64,000 bases of DNA from Adiantum capillus-veneris (GCA_014529385.2 CM043955.1:134860108-134924107), one strand, 5' to 3'. Numbered from the stretch's first letter, positions 1 through 11,698 are shown. The notes: generated by a model not told the origin, from the sequence alone. Made by a program: numbers and translations.

Positions 1-562
1 CTTACGTACGGTATAAGCATCCCCAAAATTGGGGGCACCCTCTATTGTATATGCTTATATTTGTTCTAAAAACAAAACCCGATTGTGAACTCACGTGCCA
101 CCATACAGAAGGTCCTAGTGAATCCCCAGGGGTTTTGGGATGTAGAGAGCATAGATTCTCTACAAAATCTCTTCTTCTTATATCTTAAAATTCTCCTGTG
201 GTATATGACTCTTAAACTTTGGTTTTATGGGGAGTTCCAAATGACTTGTATATTTTAGAGATTGTGATTCTTGTGAGTTGCATGGTGGCTCTTTTCATTC
301 ACGTGGCACTCTTGGTGATGCAAGTAATGATCTCCTTGTTAGTGGTATTGAGGTTACTATCTGAAACTTTCTTGGATTTGGTGATAATCTTCATGAGATT
401 TTTCTCTAGATTGTTGAGCCTTTCTTCCATGTGGGCCATGGTAGCTATGCATTCTACCTCCACTTGTGGATGCATGAGAATCTTGAGGGTTATCCCCTTG
501 TGAATCATTACACTACAAAGTCTATGGGAGACATGGTCTCAATGAATTTAATTGGGAGCTTC

Positions 563-565
<3 letters not shown>
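1..565. other. No firm gene; possible coiled-coil ORF remnant
   Basis: No recognisable gene. A 69-codon minus-strand ORF at 299-508 contains a heptad-like stretch (MAHMEERLNNLEKNLMKI) of the kind seen at the start of plant retrotransposon gag or LINE ORF1 proteins, but it is short and has no other family motif. Treated as a possible repeat remnant only. Confidence 0.2.

Positions 566-625
<60 letters not shown>
566..625. repeat. (GA)n microsatellite, 60 bp
   Basis: Uninterrupted GA dinucleotide run. The Arg-Glu repeat ORF through it is an artefact of the repeat. Confidence 0.98.
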
Positions 626-630
<5 letters not shown>

Positions 631-1482
631 CTGAGTTGTTACTCCCTTTGTTTGTAGCCAAGTGTCTCCCTCCCCCCTCTTCCTCTTTTCTCCTTCCCCC
701 TTTATAATTGTTTTTTTTTTCTTTCTTTCTCTTTTGTTGTTTTGTTCCAGTGCAGAGTGTTGTATAAATGGGGTGGGTGTGTAGGTGTGTAGGTATGATG
801 GAGGTGTGGGTTGTTGTTTTTTTTGTGTTTTATGTTTTTTTTTTTGTTCTTTCTCTCATATTTGGGCTGGGTGTATGTGTGGGTGTATGAGTGCTAGTCT
901 ATGTGATTGTTTTTTTTATTTCTTTCCTTTTTTCTTGGGGGTGGATGTAGTGATCTCTCTAGTGTAGTTGTTTCCGTCCAATGAGGGGTTTGGTTATGAT
1001 GAGAGCTATTAGGAGGTATTTTAGAGGGCTGTATTGAAAAGAGAGGAAAAAAATTCATCCAATGAGCAGTAGCGCTACGTAATGTACAAATTTCATAAAA
1101 TAAGAAAATATTCTAAAATCGGGACAATTTTGTATTCTTTAAAAGGAAACTTCATGTTTTTTACATAGTTCGTTGTTTCATATGTGAACCTGTTGCTAAG
1201 AGACTCTGATAGCTTAGAAATTCAATGTTGAGATTGTTTTGATAACTTGGACCTGAGGAAATGGTTTCAAGTGTAAAAGCCATAAGGTATTTTTGCATCT
1301 CTCTTTGGTGAATTTTTAATAGATAGATTCTTCCCTTGTTTTCGTAGAACCTAAAATCCATCTTAATTAATCTCTTGATAAGATAAACTTCAAATATAGT
1401 GATCTACAACTTCAACTTATCCTTCCAGTATTTTGCAAGACCACATTTATTTAACTTCTCTTGTTAACACCACTAAATCAAT
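626..1482. other. No gene seen; T-rich then AT-rich spacer
   Basis: The first part, to about 960, is strongly T-rich and G/T-biased on the + strand. The remainder is ordinary AT-rich sequence. No ORF with a recognisable product. Confidence 0.6.
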
Positions 1483-2420
1483 AAGTAGTTAGTGGGACTT
1501 GGCTATAAGCGTTCCCTTTGAGATGCCAATGAGGATACCAAGCAATTTAATGCCCTAGGAGGTAAAACTCATGCACACTACAACAATTATACCGTGCATC
1601 ATGTACATTGCAGGTTTTGAACCATTTCTAGTTGCCTCAATGGTTTTTGGTTGTGTCCCTTCACCACTAAATTGCTTAAAGTATGTTAGATATTAACAGC
1701 CACGATTCATTGCCATTGTGAAGGGAAGGTACTTGTAGATGGAGATTCTTCTTACTATCAATAGGATTAAGATTTTGAAGAAATGCAACTTGATGCATGT
1801 AAGGGTATGACACAAGGTTGGGGAAGTGCATCTATAAGCTTAACTGCAAAGTAGCCCCAATATATTCCTTCTAATCAATATAGTTTCCCTTCTTCAACTC
1901 AAAAACCACCACTATGTCTACGACTCCCCTTGCTAGGACCAACGGGCTAGGGCTTCACCCACTCACTCTGCCAATTTCTACCCCTCCTCTAGTTTTATGC
2001 TATTACGTTTCTCCCTTGTCAACACCTCTAGCATTATCACCCCAAAGATGAACACTTTGCTATGCGAGACACCACACCTAGTTGCACACATTTTGTATTG
2101 CAGATTAAGTGGCTCCACATTAATTATGCCAATGATATTTGTACATGATCATCACCAAACCTTAATTATGACAATAATTTTGCTATATGATAATTAATGA
2201 TTAATGATGATGATGATTAATGATTTTGCTATATGATCATTAATGATGATGCTATGATGATTAATGATTTTCTATATGATCATTAATGATGATGCTAATG
2301 ATGGTTAATGATGATGATGATGATGGTTAATGATGATGCTAATGATGGTTAATGATGATGATGATTATATGATCTCTAATTATGAAAATGATTTTTCTAT
2401 ATGATCATCGCTAAATCTTA
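1483..2420 (-). pseudogene. LRR receptor-like kinase 3' fragment (copy A)
   Basis: Minus-strand fragment holding the C-terminal part of a plant receptor-like protein kinase. About 2110-1680 reads as kinase subdomain IX and beyond: a degenerate SKVFIFGVIMLEVL segment (family form DVFSFGVIMLEVL), then LAEWVGEAL-like residues and a C-terminal tail ending at a stop at 1676-1678. An in-frame stop inside the LEEG segment marks it as a pseudogene. Upstream of this exon lies an intron filled with TGATGA-type repeats, and similarity to copy B ends inside that intron at about 2420, so the N-terminal kinase and LRR parts are absent. Copy A aligns with copy B on both sides of the L1 insertion in B and so represents the empty site. 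Confidence 0.75.
2190..2400. repeat. TGATGA / TTAATGAT minisatellite in RLK intron
   Basis: Irregular tandem array of gatgatg, ttaatgat and tatatgatcat units. A shorter version sits at the same intron position of copy B (about 13195-13330), so the repeat arose inside the intron before or during the duplication. Confidence 0.8.
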
Positions 2421-2770
2421 AAGAAGTTGATAAAAGGCTAAAATCATGCATTGGTGGTACAAAAAAAGGACCTTTTTTATTTCTACCTAGTCGGTACTTC
2501 TACATATGTCCAATTTTATTTTGGAGGGAACCTTTTTTGTCCTCTAAATTTAATCACTCTAAGAGGGAATGTATTAAAAATTGAAACACCACTTCTTTGA
2601 AAGAAAATGTGGGTGAGGCAATCATGGATAGGAGTTGTGTACATTTGAATTTGTGTATTGATTCTATCACTATCTATCCCGCGTCAATGGCTTTGTATCA
2701 CTCTCACAGAAAACACCGCACCTCTTGTGCAAGCAGCAAAGGATTTGCACCACTAGCTCGTAAGGTCTCC
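2421..2770. other. No gene seen
   Basis: Spacer between the truncated RLK copy A and the ORF at 2775. No motif recognised. Confidence 0.5.
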
Positions 2771-2774
2771 AATT

Positions 2775-3101
2775 ATGTACCATCACCATAATGAGGATGC
2801 CTGTGATGAGGTTGTTGCCAGGGTGTCACCCGAAAAGGGTAAGAAACCTAGGACCATGGATACAAGGTCCCCCCTAACAGGTACAAAATCTCCTGGGAGC
2901 ATCAACACCCCAAACAGAAGAGCTAGCAAGGGGAGCTTCTCTGTAGAGAAATCAGTTAAGTCACGAGAGAAATCAGTCAAGTCACGAGCGGTTTTTGCCG
3001 AGGATGAGACTCGATCATCTACAAAGTCTAGAGGTTGGTGTTCCTTCTTTGCATGTGTACACTGTTGTGTTGTGTCACTGGCAGATGATTTTATTTCATG
3101 A
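2775..3101 (+). CDS. Unidentified Ser/Arg/Lys-rich ORF
   Basis: I do not recognise this ORF. It encodes 108 residues, rich in Ser, Lys and Arg, with a short internal repeat (SVEKSVKSREKSVKSR), and reads like a disordered linker. The antisense frame is also open (2783-3118), so coding status is unproven. It could be an exon of a decayed gene; no partner exon was recognised nearby. Confidence 0.2.
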   Translation: MYHHHNEDACDEVVARVSPEKGKKPRTMDTRSPLTGTKSPGSINTPNRRASKGSFSVEKSVKSREKSVKSRAVFAEDETRSSTKSRGWCSFFACVHCCVVSLADDFIS

Positions 3102-3158
3102 AAGGTAGATATTTTCATTTGAAGGTTTTAAGGTGTTGATCCAATTCATGTATTCTTC

Positions 3159-3226
3159 TTAAATTGCATGCATGAATGCAATTTAAGATACCAGACATGC
3201 ATGCAAGTGCATGTCTGGTATCTTAA
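3159..3226. repeat. Two abutting perfect hairpins
   Basis: First hairpin: 11-bp arms 3159-3169 and 3176-3186 with a 6-nt loop. Second hairpin: 19-bp perfect arms 3183-3201 and 3208-3226 with a 6-nt loop. They share the TTAA at 3183-3186, so only one can form at a time. Both contain GCATGCA-type sequence. Confidence 0.9.
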
Positions 3227-3343
3227 GAGCTCTACCTTTTTTTTTTTGCATTGCACGCATGCAAGTATATGTGCTATGAGCTGAATACAAATTTAAATCT
3301 ATGTAGGGCACTGAAGGTTAACATATAAAATACAGCACTTTAT

Positions 3344-3383
3344 AGTACCAAATTTGATACTTTACAATACAAAATTTGGTACT
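3344..3383. repeat. 12-bp inverted repeat, 16-nt loop
   Basis: AGTACCAAATTT at 3344-3355 and its exact reverse complement at 3372-3383, inside an AT-rich stretch with further similar AATTTG motifs. Confidence 0.85.
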
Positions 3384-3576
3384 GTACAATATCAAATTTT
3401 GCATTGGCAAGGTTATCCATGTGATAAAGAGCAGTTCAAAATCTCATTGTTGAGTTTTACATTATTGAAATGTCTCCAAAATAAAGGCATATAGAAAGTA
3501 TGCTTAGGTGTTTGGTTTAGTAGAATGAGGGCATGTCTAATGAGCTTTGTGTTTCCACATTGTAGGAAAAAATAAA

Positions 3577-4041
3577 ATGGAGGAATACCCTCTTCTGACC
3601 AAGTTTTGCTTTACAGTTGAAGAGCTTCATGAGGAGTATGGTGTGAGCATGGAGGGTGTACTTACAAAGGATCTTATGGAAGAAGACCTCCCTTATGACC
3701 AGTGAATGACTGTTTTCAAGCAACGCTACCAGAAGAATGGGAAGACCTACTTGAATCATGTGCAACCAAGTCTAGTTGACGATTGTAGGTTCCTATTCCA
3801 CAAGGTATACCAAGACCCTCCATCTTGTGGAGAGATCAATTCAAAGTTTGTTTCGTGCTTTGCTTTCGAGAAATGCCATGCGACAACGAAGGACCCTACG
3901 TGCCATAAGGTCACATTGGCAAGGTTTGGAGAGAGTGTACTCAATATGTGTGCCAGCCGTCTGGGAGGGTTGAAACGGAAGGTCAATATGTGGCGAAGGG
4001 GAAATGGTGCCTCCCATGAAGGCCACCCGTCATATATTTAG
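3577..4041 (+). pseudogene. Unidentified ORF pair in one frame, split by a UGA
   Basis: An ATG at 3577 opens a 42-residue ORF (MEEYPLLTKFCFTVEELHEE at its start) closed by TGA at 3703-3705. The next codon is ATG and the same frame stays open to 4041 for 111 residues. The frame is also open upstream of 3577 to a TAG that could be a splice acceptor (tttccacattgtag). This would fit an exon of a host gene or element with one nonsense change. No known domain recognised. The antisense frame is partly open too, so coding status is uncertain. Confidence 0.3.
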
Positions 4042-4389
4042 AATCCCCACCTTATGCAAAGTGATAGTAATCTTTGTACAGAGGTAGACCCCCCACAACG
4101 TCATATGTGGACACCTAACTATGTTACAAATCCGAAAAGTATTGTTGAGAGAGTGCCTCAGACATGTGCAGCTTTGGGGTGTACACCTATAACTTGCAAT
4201 GTATGAATACAAAATTCCCAAAACAGATCCTTAAAATAACTATAATCAAACTCAAAGAAATGGGTGTTCACATGAGATACAAAACTTTAAGAGAAGAGGT
4301 TTGGTACAAAGGTTATTCTAAAATTCAACACCTTAAGCAGGTAGGCGATTATGTAATCAAGTTATTGTAGTCATCCAAGAAATACACAT
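4042..4389. other. No gene seen
   Basis: Spacer with short ORFs only; no motif recognised. Confidence 0.5.
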
Positions 4390-4538
4390 TGTCATAAAAT
4401 CTAATATCTACCTATTCCAAAAAGACTTTTTTATATTGTGACTAAGACTTTATCTCTTCTACCTCATAGTCGAGGATGACTATGGTTTCAAAGAGAGGTA
4501 ATGTCATAAAATCTAATATCTACCTATTCCAAAAAGAC
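4390..4538. repeat. Exact 37-bp direct repeat, 112-bp period
   Basis: The 37-bp sequence at 4390-4426 is repeated without change at 4502-4538, and weaker similarity continues past it. This looks like a partial tandem duplication with a 112-bp unit. Confidence 0.85.
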
Positions 4539-4724
4539 ATTCTCGTATTGAACTGATCATTTAATATGGGGGAGATGAATGGGAACAAGAGGTAAAATAT
4601 AGACATGTGCATATAATGGAGCTTAGAAGACCTTAGGGTTAGCTTCATTAAAGACCTCCAAAGGTTAGTGTTAAAAGTCCTTAGACCTAGGACCTTAAGC
4701 AAGATGGGGTTGACCTTGAGTTGG

Positions 4725-4945
4725 GAACCCTACCCAAGCTTGAGATGCTTGTCGTGCTTAATGACTAAGGTGCTTAAGGTGTTTGTGGGAACCTTGTCCA
4801 AGCTTGAGATGCTTGTCATATTTAAATGACTAAGGTGCTTGAAGAGTTCAATTCAAACATGATCTCTCAAGAGGCATAAAATATTGTCATGCTTAAATGA
4901 CTAAACGTGCTTGAAGTGTTCAATTCAAACATGATCTCTTAAGAA
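4725..4945. repeat. Degenerate tandem repeats (CAAGCTTGAGATGCTTGTC type)
   Basis: Two units of about 65 bp carry CAAGCTTGAGATGCTTGTC and TGACTAAGGTGCTT. They are followed by two units carrying CAATTCAAACATGATCTCT and the same GACTAA..GTGCTT motif. No coding signal. Confidence 0.75.
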
Positions 4946-5190
4946 GAATAAAAGACACATGTCATGATCCTCCCCATTTTGCCCTCATGATGTGCTTGAA
5001 TCCTATTGGATAAGCTTTAAAGGGGTCAAATGAGAATTTAGATACATTTAAATAAATAACTAAGCTCTTGCTCTCAAAGAGGGAAAAGAGGACACTTGTC
5101 CAAATGGTATAGTTAAATAATATAAAAGAGAGAGAGAGAGATAGACCCAGCATGAGAGGGGGGCTGATTTGGGCATCCTTATTCTCATTA

Positions 5191-5191
<1 letters not shown>

Positions 5192-5250
<59 letters not shown>
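5192..5250. repeat. (AC)n microsatellite, 59 bp
   Basis: Uninterrupted CA run. His-Thr and Cys-Val repeat ORFs through it are artefacts. Confidence 0.98.
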
Positions 5251-5252
<2 letters not shown>

Positions 5253-5985
5253 TGATGGTGTGAAGCAAAGAACTCCATCTCCTTCTCCAAGCTTGAAAAA
5301 TCGAGAGCGTACACCAACAACTCTTGGCTATGGAATGCAAATCCAACCAAGAGCCAAGCTTTAAGCTACAAGAGTAATCTATGGTGAGGAAGGTACTTCT
5401 TTCTCATATGTTACTTCTTCTTCCTCTTCCATACCCTCATTTCCTGCTAGCTCTCTCCACCTTCAAAGGTGTTTGAGGTCTTGGGACTGAGGCCGAGGAC
5501 AAGTTAATGCTTTCATTAAGTTGATTAAAGGCATAATTTTGATGCATGAATCTTTCCATCTTCATTGCATCGATTAGGTCTTAAGGAACACAAAGCTTGT
5601 ATTGTACCAAGTATCTCATTATGGAGAATCTATAATACAAAAGCCTTTTGGAGGGGCGACTAAATCCGGTCCTCAACTGATGTCAACTTCTCTAATTCTC
5701 TCTCTTGCAAAGTATTGTTCATGCCAAGCTAATTAGGTATAATGAATATATTTCTATCTATCATTAAGTCTTCTCTTTATGCTCTTGAAGAATTCTCTTA
5801 AAAATGATCACTATAGTTATTTCAATTCCACTACTTTTCATGTTACAAGTCCAATTCCGTTACACACATACTAACTCTCTAAGAGTTTGTGAACCGTTAA
5901 TCCGCTTTATTTTTTCAAGATACCTATGTGAGCTTGCTAAGAATTCCCTAGGGGAGGCTAAGTAATTCAATGCCTTGGAAGGCAA
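5251..5985. other. No gene seen; flank of RLK copy B
   Basis: Downstream flank of RLK copy B on the minus strand. No ORF or motif recognised. Similarity to the flank of copy A begins near 5930-5990. Confidence 0.5.
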
Positions 5986-6135
5986 AACTCAAGTATTTTG
6001 TAAAAGTTGTATTGTGCAATGCGTACATTACAAGTTTTGAATCATTCTCAGCCCCTCCACTAAATTGCTTTAAGATGTGTTAGATACTAAATAACCACGA
6101 TTTATCCTCATAGTGGACGGAAGGTACTTGTGGAT

Positions 6136-6149
6136 GGGGATTCTTCTTT
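6136..6149. repeat. L1 target-site duplication, left copy
   Basis: GGGGATTCTTCTTT, identical to 12814-12827. In RLK copy A the same site is uninterrupted (GGAGATTCTTCTTACT), which confirms the duplication came from the insertion. Confidence 0.92.
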
Positions 6150-6800
6150 TTTTTTTTCAAGAAAAAGATCCTTCTATTAGTTAATGAAAACTGCCCATAG
6201 GGCTACATCCACCTCTGCAAGAGAGGGCTACAACAAGCATGATGGGGAGACTCTCCTAATGAAAAAACAGCATATATACAATGAGGCTAAATCAAGAGAT
6301 GGCAGGAGGGAAGAGCCACACAGGTGGACAGTAGTGCAATCTGAGCACCCCCTGGACTATGGTGTAGAAAGGCCCAGGACGCCAGAGTCGAAGTAAAGCC
6401 TCGCGGCGCTCCCGCATGTGGTCGGAGCTACCCTGTAATCCCTCAAGCTGTCCTCTGAGAGTATGGATCAGCTCTAGCCAAAAGTCACGAACAGTCTCTG
6501 CTGGTGGCACAGGGCGAGCCTCAAAGATGCAGAAACAGCGGGCCCGCCAGATGAACCAAAGTGTCAGGCCACTGATGAGCTCCCAACACTCCTCTCTCTC
6601 ACTACACCACTCTTGTGGAGTAAGCTCTGTATAGGCTGGAGTGTAGGTCGCCCTCCCTGCATCACTATCATCCTACTGGTGGAAGATAACTCAAACTGAA
6701 GTGCCGGGCCCATGAGTCTGGACCAGGCCGTTGGCCCCCAAGTGTACTGTCGAGCTCTGGAGAGAGCAGGCATTAGCCGAAAAACTCGTAGCCACACCTG

Positions 6801-6876
6801 CTAGGCCGAGGGACAGTCCCAAAGAAAATGACGCTGACTCTCCACCAACTGGTCACAGGCTGCACATGCGGCTGGG
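6801..6876 (-). pseudogene. L1 LINE ORF2 zf-RVT finger
   Basis: The minus strand reads PAACAACDQLVESQRHFLWD followed by CPSA and a stop. This is the CX2C...HX4C finger that closes plant L1 ORF2 proteins, and the stop at 6801-6803 is likely the original ORF2 end. The region back to 7955 is broken by frameshifts. Confidence 0.8.
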
Positions 6877-7954
6877 AGACCACTATGCACAAGCCAACTC
6901 CCTACTGTTGTGGCTCTGTGTGCAACCAACCACTAAAACAAAGTGACGCACCTCGGCTGTCTGGAGTCCCACAGCCTCTGCCAAAAGGCTGCCAAGAACT
7001 TGATTGTGAGGCCCTCCTCCTGCCAATGATGTGCTGCAGCAGGGCGGGCCTCTGTCTGTGCTGCAAGTATATGACGTCCAAGCCGAACAATGTACTGAAA
7101 GAAGGGGACTCCTGGGCAGTCTGCAGAAGAGAATGGGTCCCTCCATAGCCACTCACCAGGATTCCATTGTACTCGTGCCAGTGGACAACACTACCAAGCC
7201 CATAGCCTCCACTGTCCAGTCGCAAGAGCTGCTGGGTCAGGGTCTATGACGCAAGTCCTCCCATAGATGCCCACAACTTGGATCCTCTGGAAACAGCACT
7301 CTGCTACCTGTGGGACCTCTACTGCAACTCGTTGTAATCGTCCCCCACCCTGAAGCTCGAAGAACAGGGCTGGGACAGTCTCTGAGCAGTCCCTGACTGA
7401 AATGAGAACCTCCAGTCGTGTGAAGGCTCCCATCCACCGAGGTGCTACTGGCTCGAGAGGCGTGAGCCACTCAGCTGGAACTGACTCTGAGATGTCCTGA
7501 CACATGCTCTGCACCCCTCTCATGCCCTGTAGCTGGAAACCCTGCACCTCCTCTGACAAACCTGTGAACTCTAGCCAGTCACCTAGAGAGCGCGCTGGAC
7601 CTACTGCCATGGGACCCCAAGAAACATGAGGCCGACTCCCAACCAAGTGGCCTCTCTGAGTGCTAACCATGGGGTTCCAAACGAGGGGCTGCCGTAGGCG
7701 CTCCTCCGTGCACGTCGGCTGTCTCTACTCTAGGCCACGCCGTAAGATCGAAGCAAACTCAGAGCGAAGTGGTCCTCCAGTCTCTTGCTCAAACCAAATC
7801 GGCGCAACTCTGTAAAGATCCATTTGGTCGAAGGTTGCGAAGGGCCTCCTGACTGAGGCACCCTGGCACGAAGCCTCTGCAGCAAGAACTCCTTCCAGGG
7901 CTCCTCACCTGGAAGAAGTCCTCTGAAGACGAACTTCCCAAGAAGGGCTCTACT

Positions 7955-9142
7955 CTACTGTGCTAGATCAATGATCCCAAGCCCTCCCTGAGAACAAGGA
8001 AGTGTGATGACCGACCAAGCCACCTTGGCTCGGGCAATTTGAGTGTCACGACCTGACCAAAGGAAGTTCCTGATCAGCCTCTCTACCTGGCTGATACAAG
8101 AACTCGAGAAGATCCAGCACCACATAGTCACCAACAACACCTGGTTGGCAACTACTACTCTACCAGCCAGCGAAATTCGTGCTGAGCTCCAATGTAACAG
8201 CTTTCTCCTGATGGACAGGAGAAGAGGAGCAATCTGCTGCTCGGGGGACAAGTCCAAACCAACCTGACAACCCAAGTACCGAACTGCAGCCCCTGGGGGA
8301 ATCCACCTGAAACACACTCCTGGCATCCAATCTGGCACAGGAGCACTGCCAACCGAGAAAGGCATTGTCTTTCTCCAGTTTATCAGTGCGCCCGATGCAC
8401 AACAGAAGGTCTCCAAAGCCTGCTCACATCTATGTAGATTGGCCTCCTGGCCCTCTAAGTACAAGGCTGAGTCGTCGGCAAACTCAGCGTCCAGAAGCTC
8501 ATCTCCCCGAATAGGGAGTGCTAAGCCCCTCAGACCAACCTGCTGTGACACCAAAAATCTGCTCATCGCCTCCGCATAGAACAGAAAGAGAAAGGGGGCA
8601 AGAGGACAACCCTGTCTGACCGATCGTGTGAGCATGAAGCGCTCACCTCTACCTCCTGCCAAAAGCACCTGACTGTGAGCTTGTCTATACAAAGATGACA
8701 CCCCTCTGATCGAAGCATCTGAGAATCCCATCCTGCGTAGAGTGCCCTCTAGAAAGTCCCAGTCAACTCTGTCGTATGCCTTCTCAAAATCGAGAAGAAG
8801 AATCACAAGGTCCTCCCCACGGAGCCGTGCCAAGGCAGAAGCCTCCCAGAAAGTGAAGATGTTGTCAAGGATACTGCGTTCCTTGACAAAACCTGTCTGA
8901 GTCCCATATATAAGGCTCTCCAAAAGTGGTTGAATCCTCAAACTCAGAGCCTTGGCAAGAATTTTATAGGCTGAGTTGAGGATGGTGATGGGGCGCCACT
9001 GTCGAATCTCATCCAAGGAGCCACCCTCCTTTGGAATGAGGTAAATCAGGCCCTCACTCATGCTATCCGGCATCACTCCTGTGTGTAGAATGTAATGAAA
9101 GGCACTACAAAGATCTGGGCCAAGCATGTCCCAATACTCCAA
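7955..9142 (-). pseudogene. L1 LINE ORF2, reverse transcriptase domain
   Basis: 395-codon open segment holding most of the reverse transcriptase that copies the LINE RNA at the nicked target. Motifs in order: IRQWRPITILNSAYKILAKA, GFVKERSILDNI, LLLDFEKAYDRVDWDFL (first Asp), VRQGCPLAPFLFLFYAEAMS, the catalytic FADDSALYLEG, and thumb sequence. Both catalytic aspartates are present, so this segment could fold. The true frame starts further upstream, in the 9400-9150 region, where it is frameshifted, and the ORF stops at 7955, short of the zf-RVT finger, so the polyprotein is broken. Confidence 0.9.
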
Positions 9143-9732
9143 GAAGAAGCTGGGAGTGAGCCCATTCTCACGTGGATAGCTACCACGAGGGAGGGCCCTA
9201 AGAGCCGTGTGTAGCTCCTCAAGCTGAAGAGGAATCTCTAGCCTCTAGCACATCTCCTCAGTCACAAGACAAGGCATCTGTGCCCAAACCTGCTCCATGC
9301 ATGCATCCTGCAGCTCTGACTGGGGCTCAGCCCGACAGTAACTCACGGTAAAAGTCAGTAGCAACTGCACGCATATCCTCGGGCTCATAAACAACTGACC
9401 CATCGGGTCTCCTCAACTGATTGACCTTGGCATGCGAGTGCCGAGGTCCCACTGTCGGTGAAAGGCAAACTCATGACGCCTCTCCTCTATGCAAGCAAGC
9501 TCTTGTCGAGCCTGCTGTAACTGCTCCTCCAACCATGGACTGTCTGATGCTGCTCCTGCATCCTCTGTAGTGAAGTAATGCCTCATTTGAGACGCTACTC
9601 CTCCTCTCTCGCTGCAGTCCGTTGAGCCAGAGACTCCTGGAGAAAAAAAAAAGTGGCTAAGCTGAGCTAGACCTAAGGCCACTCTGTTTGCAGGTAGAGC
9701 TTGGCTGTCCATGCCCTCTGTTCAGAGAGCCT

Positions 9733-10551
9733 CTACCCTCTCTCTGAGTGCTGAGTCCAACAAGACCCGCTCTGGGATGCGAAGCATCCACTCCTCTGCC
9801 TGTTTGCCACTGTGAGGATCACTGGTGCATGGTCCGAAAAGGATGTCCCTGCCAGGATGCCCACTGATCCCCCCAAGTCACTGAAGTAGTCACTAGTGTA
9901 GAAGCGATATATCCGCCATAGATTCACTCCTCCCACTTTGCGGTCCGATCTAGAGAAGGCAAGACTTGCTGGAGGCCTCACAAAGCCAGAGTGCTGCCAT
10001 GTATCCGAGACCCTCAAAGTCATACACAACCTCTCCCAAGCTGCTAACTCGACTCCATGCACAGTAGTATGGCTGCCTCCAATCCTGTCAGAAGGGTCCT
10101 CCAACATGTTGAAGTCCCCTCCTACACACCAATGGTCAGCCTGTGGCAAAGACTCAACAATCTGTGACCAAAACTCTGCACGAGCACTCGCCACATTGGG
10201 CGCATAGATGTTCAGGAAGCCCACAAGGCCACCTTGAACCTGCATAGTAATCCACTGAGCCCTGCCTGGCACAATAATCCATCTGCCCACAATGGTCTGC
10301 TGCAATGAGTCCGCAATAGTTATATATACCCCACCCTGGATGCCTCCACGTCCAAAAGCAGCTGACCAAAAGGTATCATATCGTCCACACAAAATATGAC
10401 CACATCGCCGAATGCGGCTCTCAGACAGATGGTGCTCCTGAAGCATAAGGAGATCAATCTCTCCTCCCACAAGGCAACGCTGAAGCTCCTGACGCAATCG
10501 GCCCCGCTGTCGCTGAAACTGGGGCCCACCTACTCCCTACACGTTCCACGA
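9733..10551 (-). pseudogene. L1 LINE ORF2, apurinic endonuclease domain
   Basis: N-terminal AP-like endonuclease that nicks target DNA to prime reverse transcription. It begins MRIVSWNV with a TAG in place of the usual Trp of NVWG. Then come the acidic LLMLQEHHLS motif, LNIYAPN, the metal/phosphate site GGDFNM, RSDRKVGGVN, and the closing FSDHAPV. These match the order and spacing of L1 endonucleases. A long frame (254 codons) is open from 10497. The domain is followed by frameshifts before the RT. Confidence 0.85.
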
Positions 10552-11698
10552 GACGATCCTCATGGGGAGCGAGAGAGAACAGATGCTGCCGCAACAGCAA
10601 ACGGGCTATCTTCGAGGCTGGCTTGGATGGGGAGTAATCCGCATCCGAGCGTCCTCTAGATAGGCGAGACTGCAATGAGTGCCTAGCCCAAGCCCAAGCA
10701 GAGCGAGCCGTGCGTAAAGCAACCTCCTCTGTCCAGGAGTCCTCATGAATGTATACATAGCAAGGCAAACACTGCGTATCAACAAAAAAGTACACCACAA
10801 TGTGCCTACATCCTGCTGAGTCTGGGGGTGTCAGCGCAAACTTGGCCAGTGGCCACAAAGTCTGCAGCAAATCTGTAACTCCAAGTTCTCCCATGCGGTG
10901 AGAGAACTCGAGAACCTGTGTATGCCACCATCCCACCACTAAGTTGAGGGACCACTATGTCTCGGCCCTACCACAGAGGGGGAAGGAAAAACCAACTGCT
11001 GAGTCCAAGGCCTCTGTCCCCCTAGCGACGAGGAACAAAGCATGGACCCTGAAGCAGCAGGCTACCTCGTGGTCTGCTGCGGAATCGCCGAGAAAGCGAG
11101 TGAACCTATAGTAGAAGAAATCCCAGCGGCGTCGGAGGTCAATGCTCGTCAGACCACGAGGGAAAGCTGCAAGGGAAGATGTCTGAATCTGCAGAGGGGG
11201 CCGCAAGAAGGACTGACCCTCTCTCGCTAGGCGACTCATGGCAAAGGCGCTGCCAAGAGATCTCCTAGCCGCCAGCGAGGGACCATTCTCCTGAGTCGAC
11301 TGTGGAACTGGAGCAGGAGAGGGGGGGAGAAGGAGCTGGGGGGGGCGGAGGGGAAGAGGAGCGGGGTGGGGCGACAGAGGTAGAGGGGCGAGGAGGGGAG
11401 TGGACGGGAGCAGAGGGCGGGGGGGAGGATGAGGAGGAGGAGCGAAACTCTTAAGGGGGGGCGGCTGGCGAGGGTGAAGCAGAGGTGGAGGCTGGCATAG
11501 AGGGCTCCTCCTGCTCAAGAGGACCAAAGCGGTTCCCCGTGGGAACCCACTGCTGCTGAGTAGGCACCTGAGGGCCACTCTGAGTGCCAGGCTGTCGCTG
11601 TGGCCCCTGGCGTCGACGGCCACAGGCCTGCCCACCGGCTCTGAATCGGTGCGTTGTGCCGCTGGCTGTGGCTGCGGCCCAGCATTGGCAGGCTGGGG

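Noticed and set aside
2190-2400. TGATGA array as a centromeric or subtelomeric satellite
   Set aside because: Short, irregular and located in the RLK intron in both copies.
3703-3705. UGA as a selenocysteine codon
   Set aside because: Land plants lack selenoprotein synthesis, and no SECIS-like element was seen; a nonsense change is simpler.
10454-10939. 161-codon minus-strand ORF upstream of the L1 endonuclease
   Set aside because: Its 3' part overlaps the endonuclease start in another frame; no domain recognised, probably LINE spacer or ORF1 remnant.
10955-11635. 226-codon proline-rich ORF on the minus strand
   Set aside because: Mostly C-rich low-complexity DNA of the L1 between ORF1 and ORF2; kept only as the LINE's proline-rich stretch, not as a gene.
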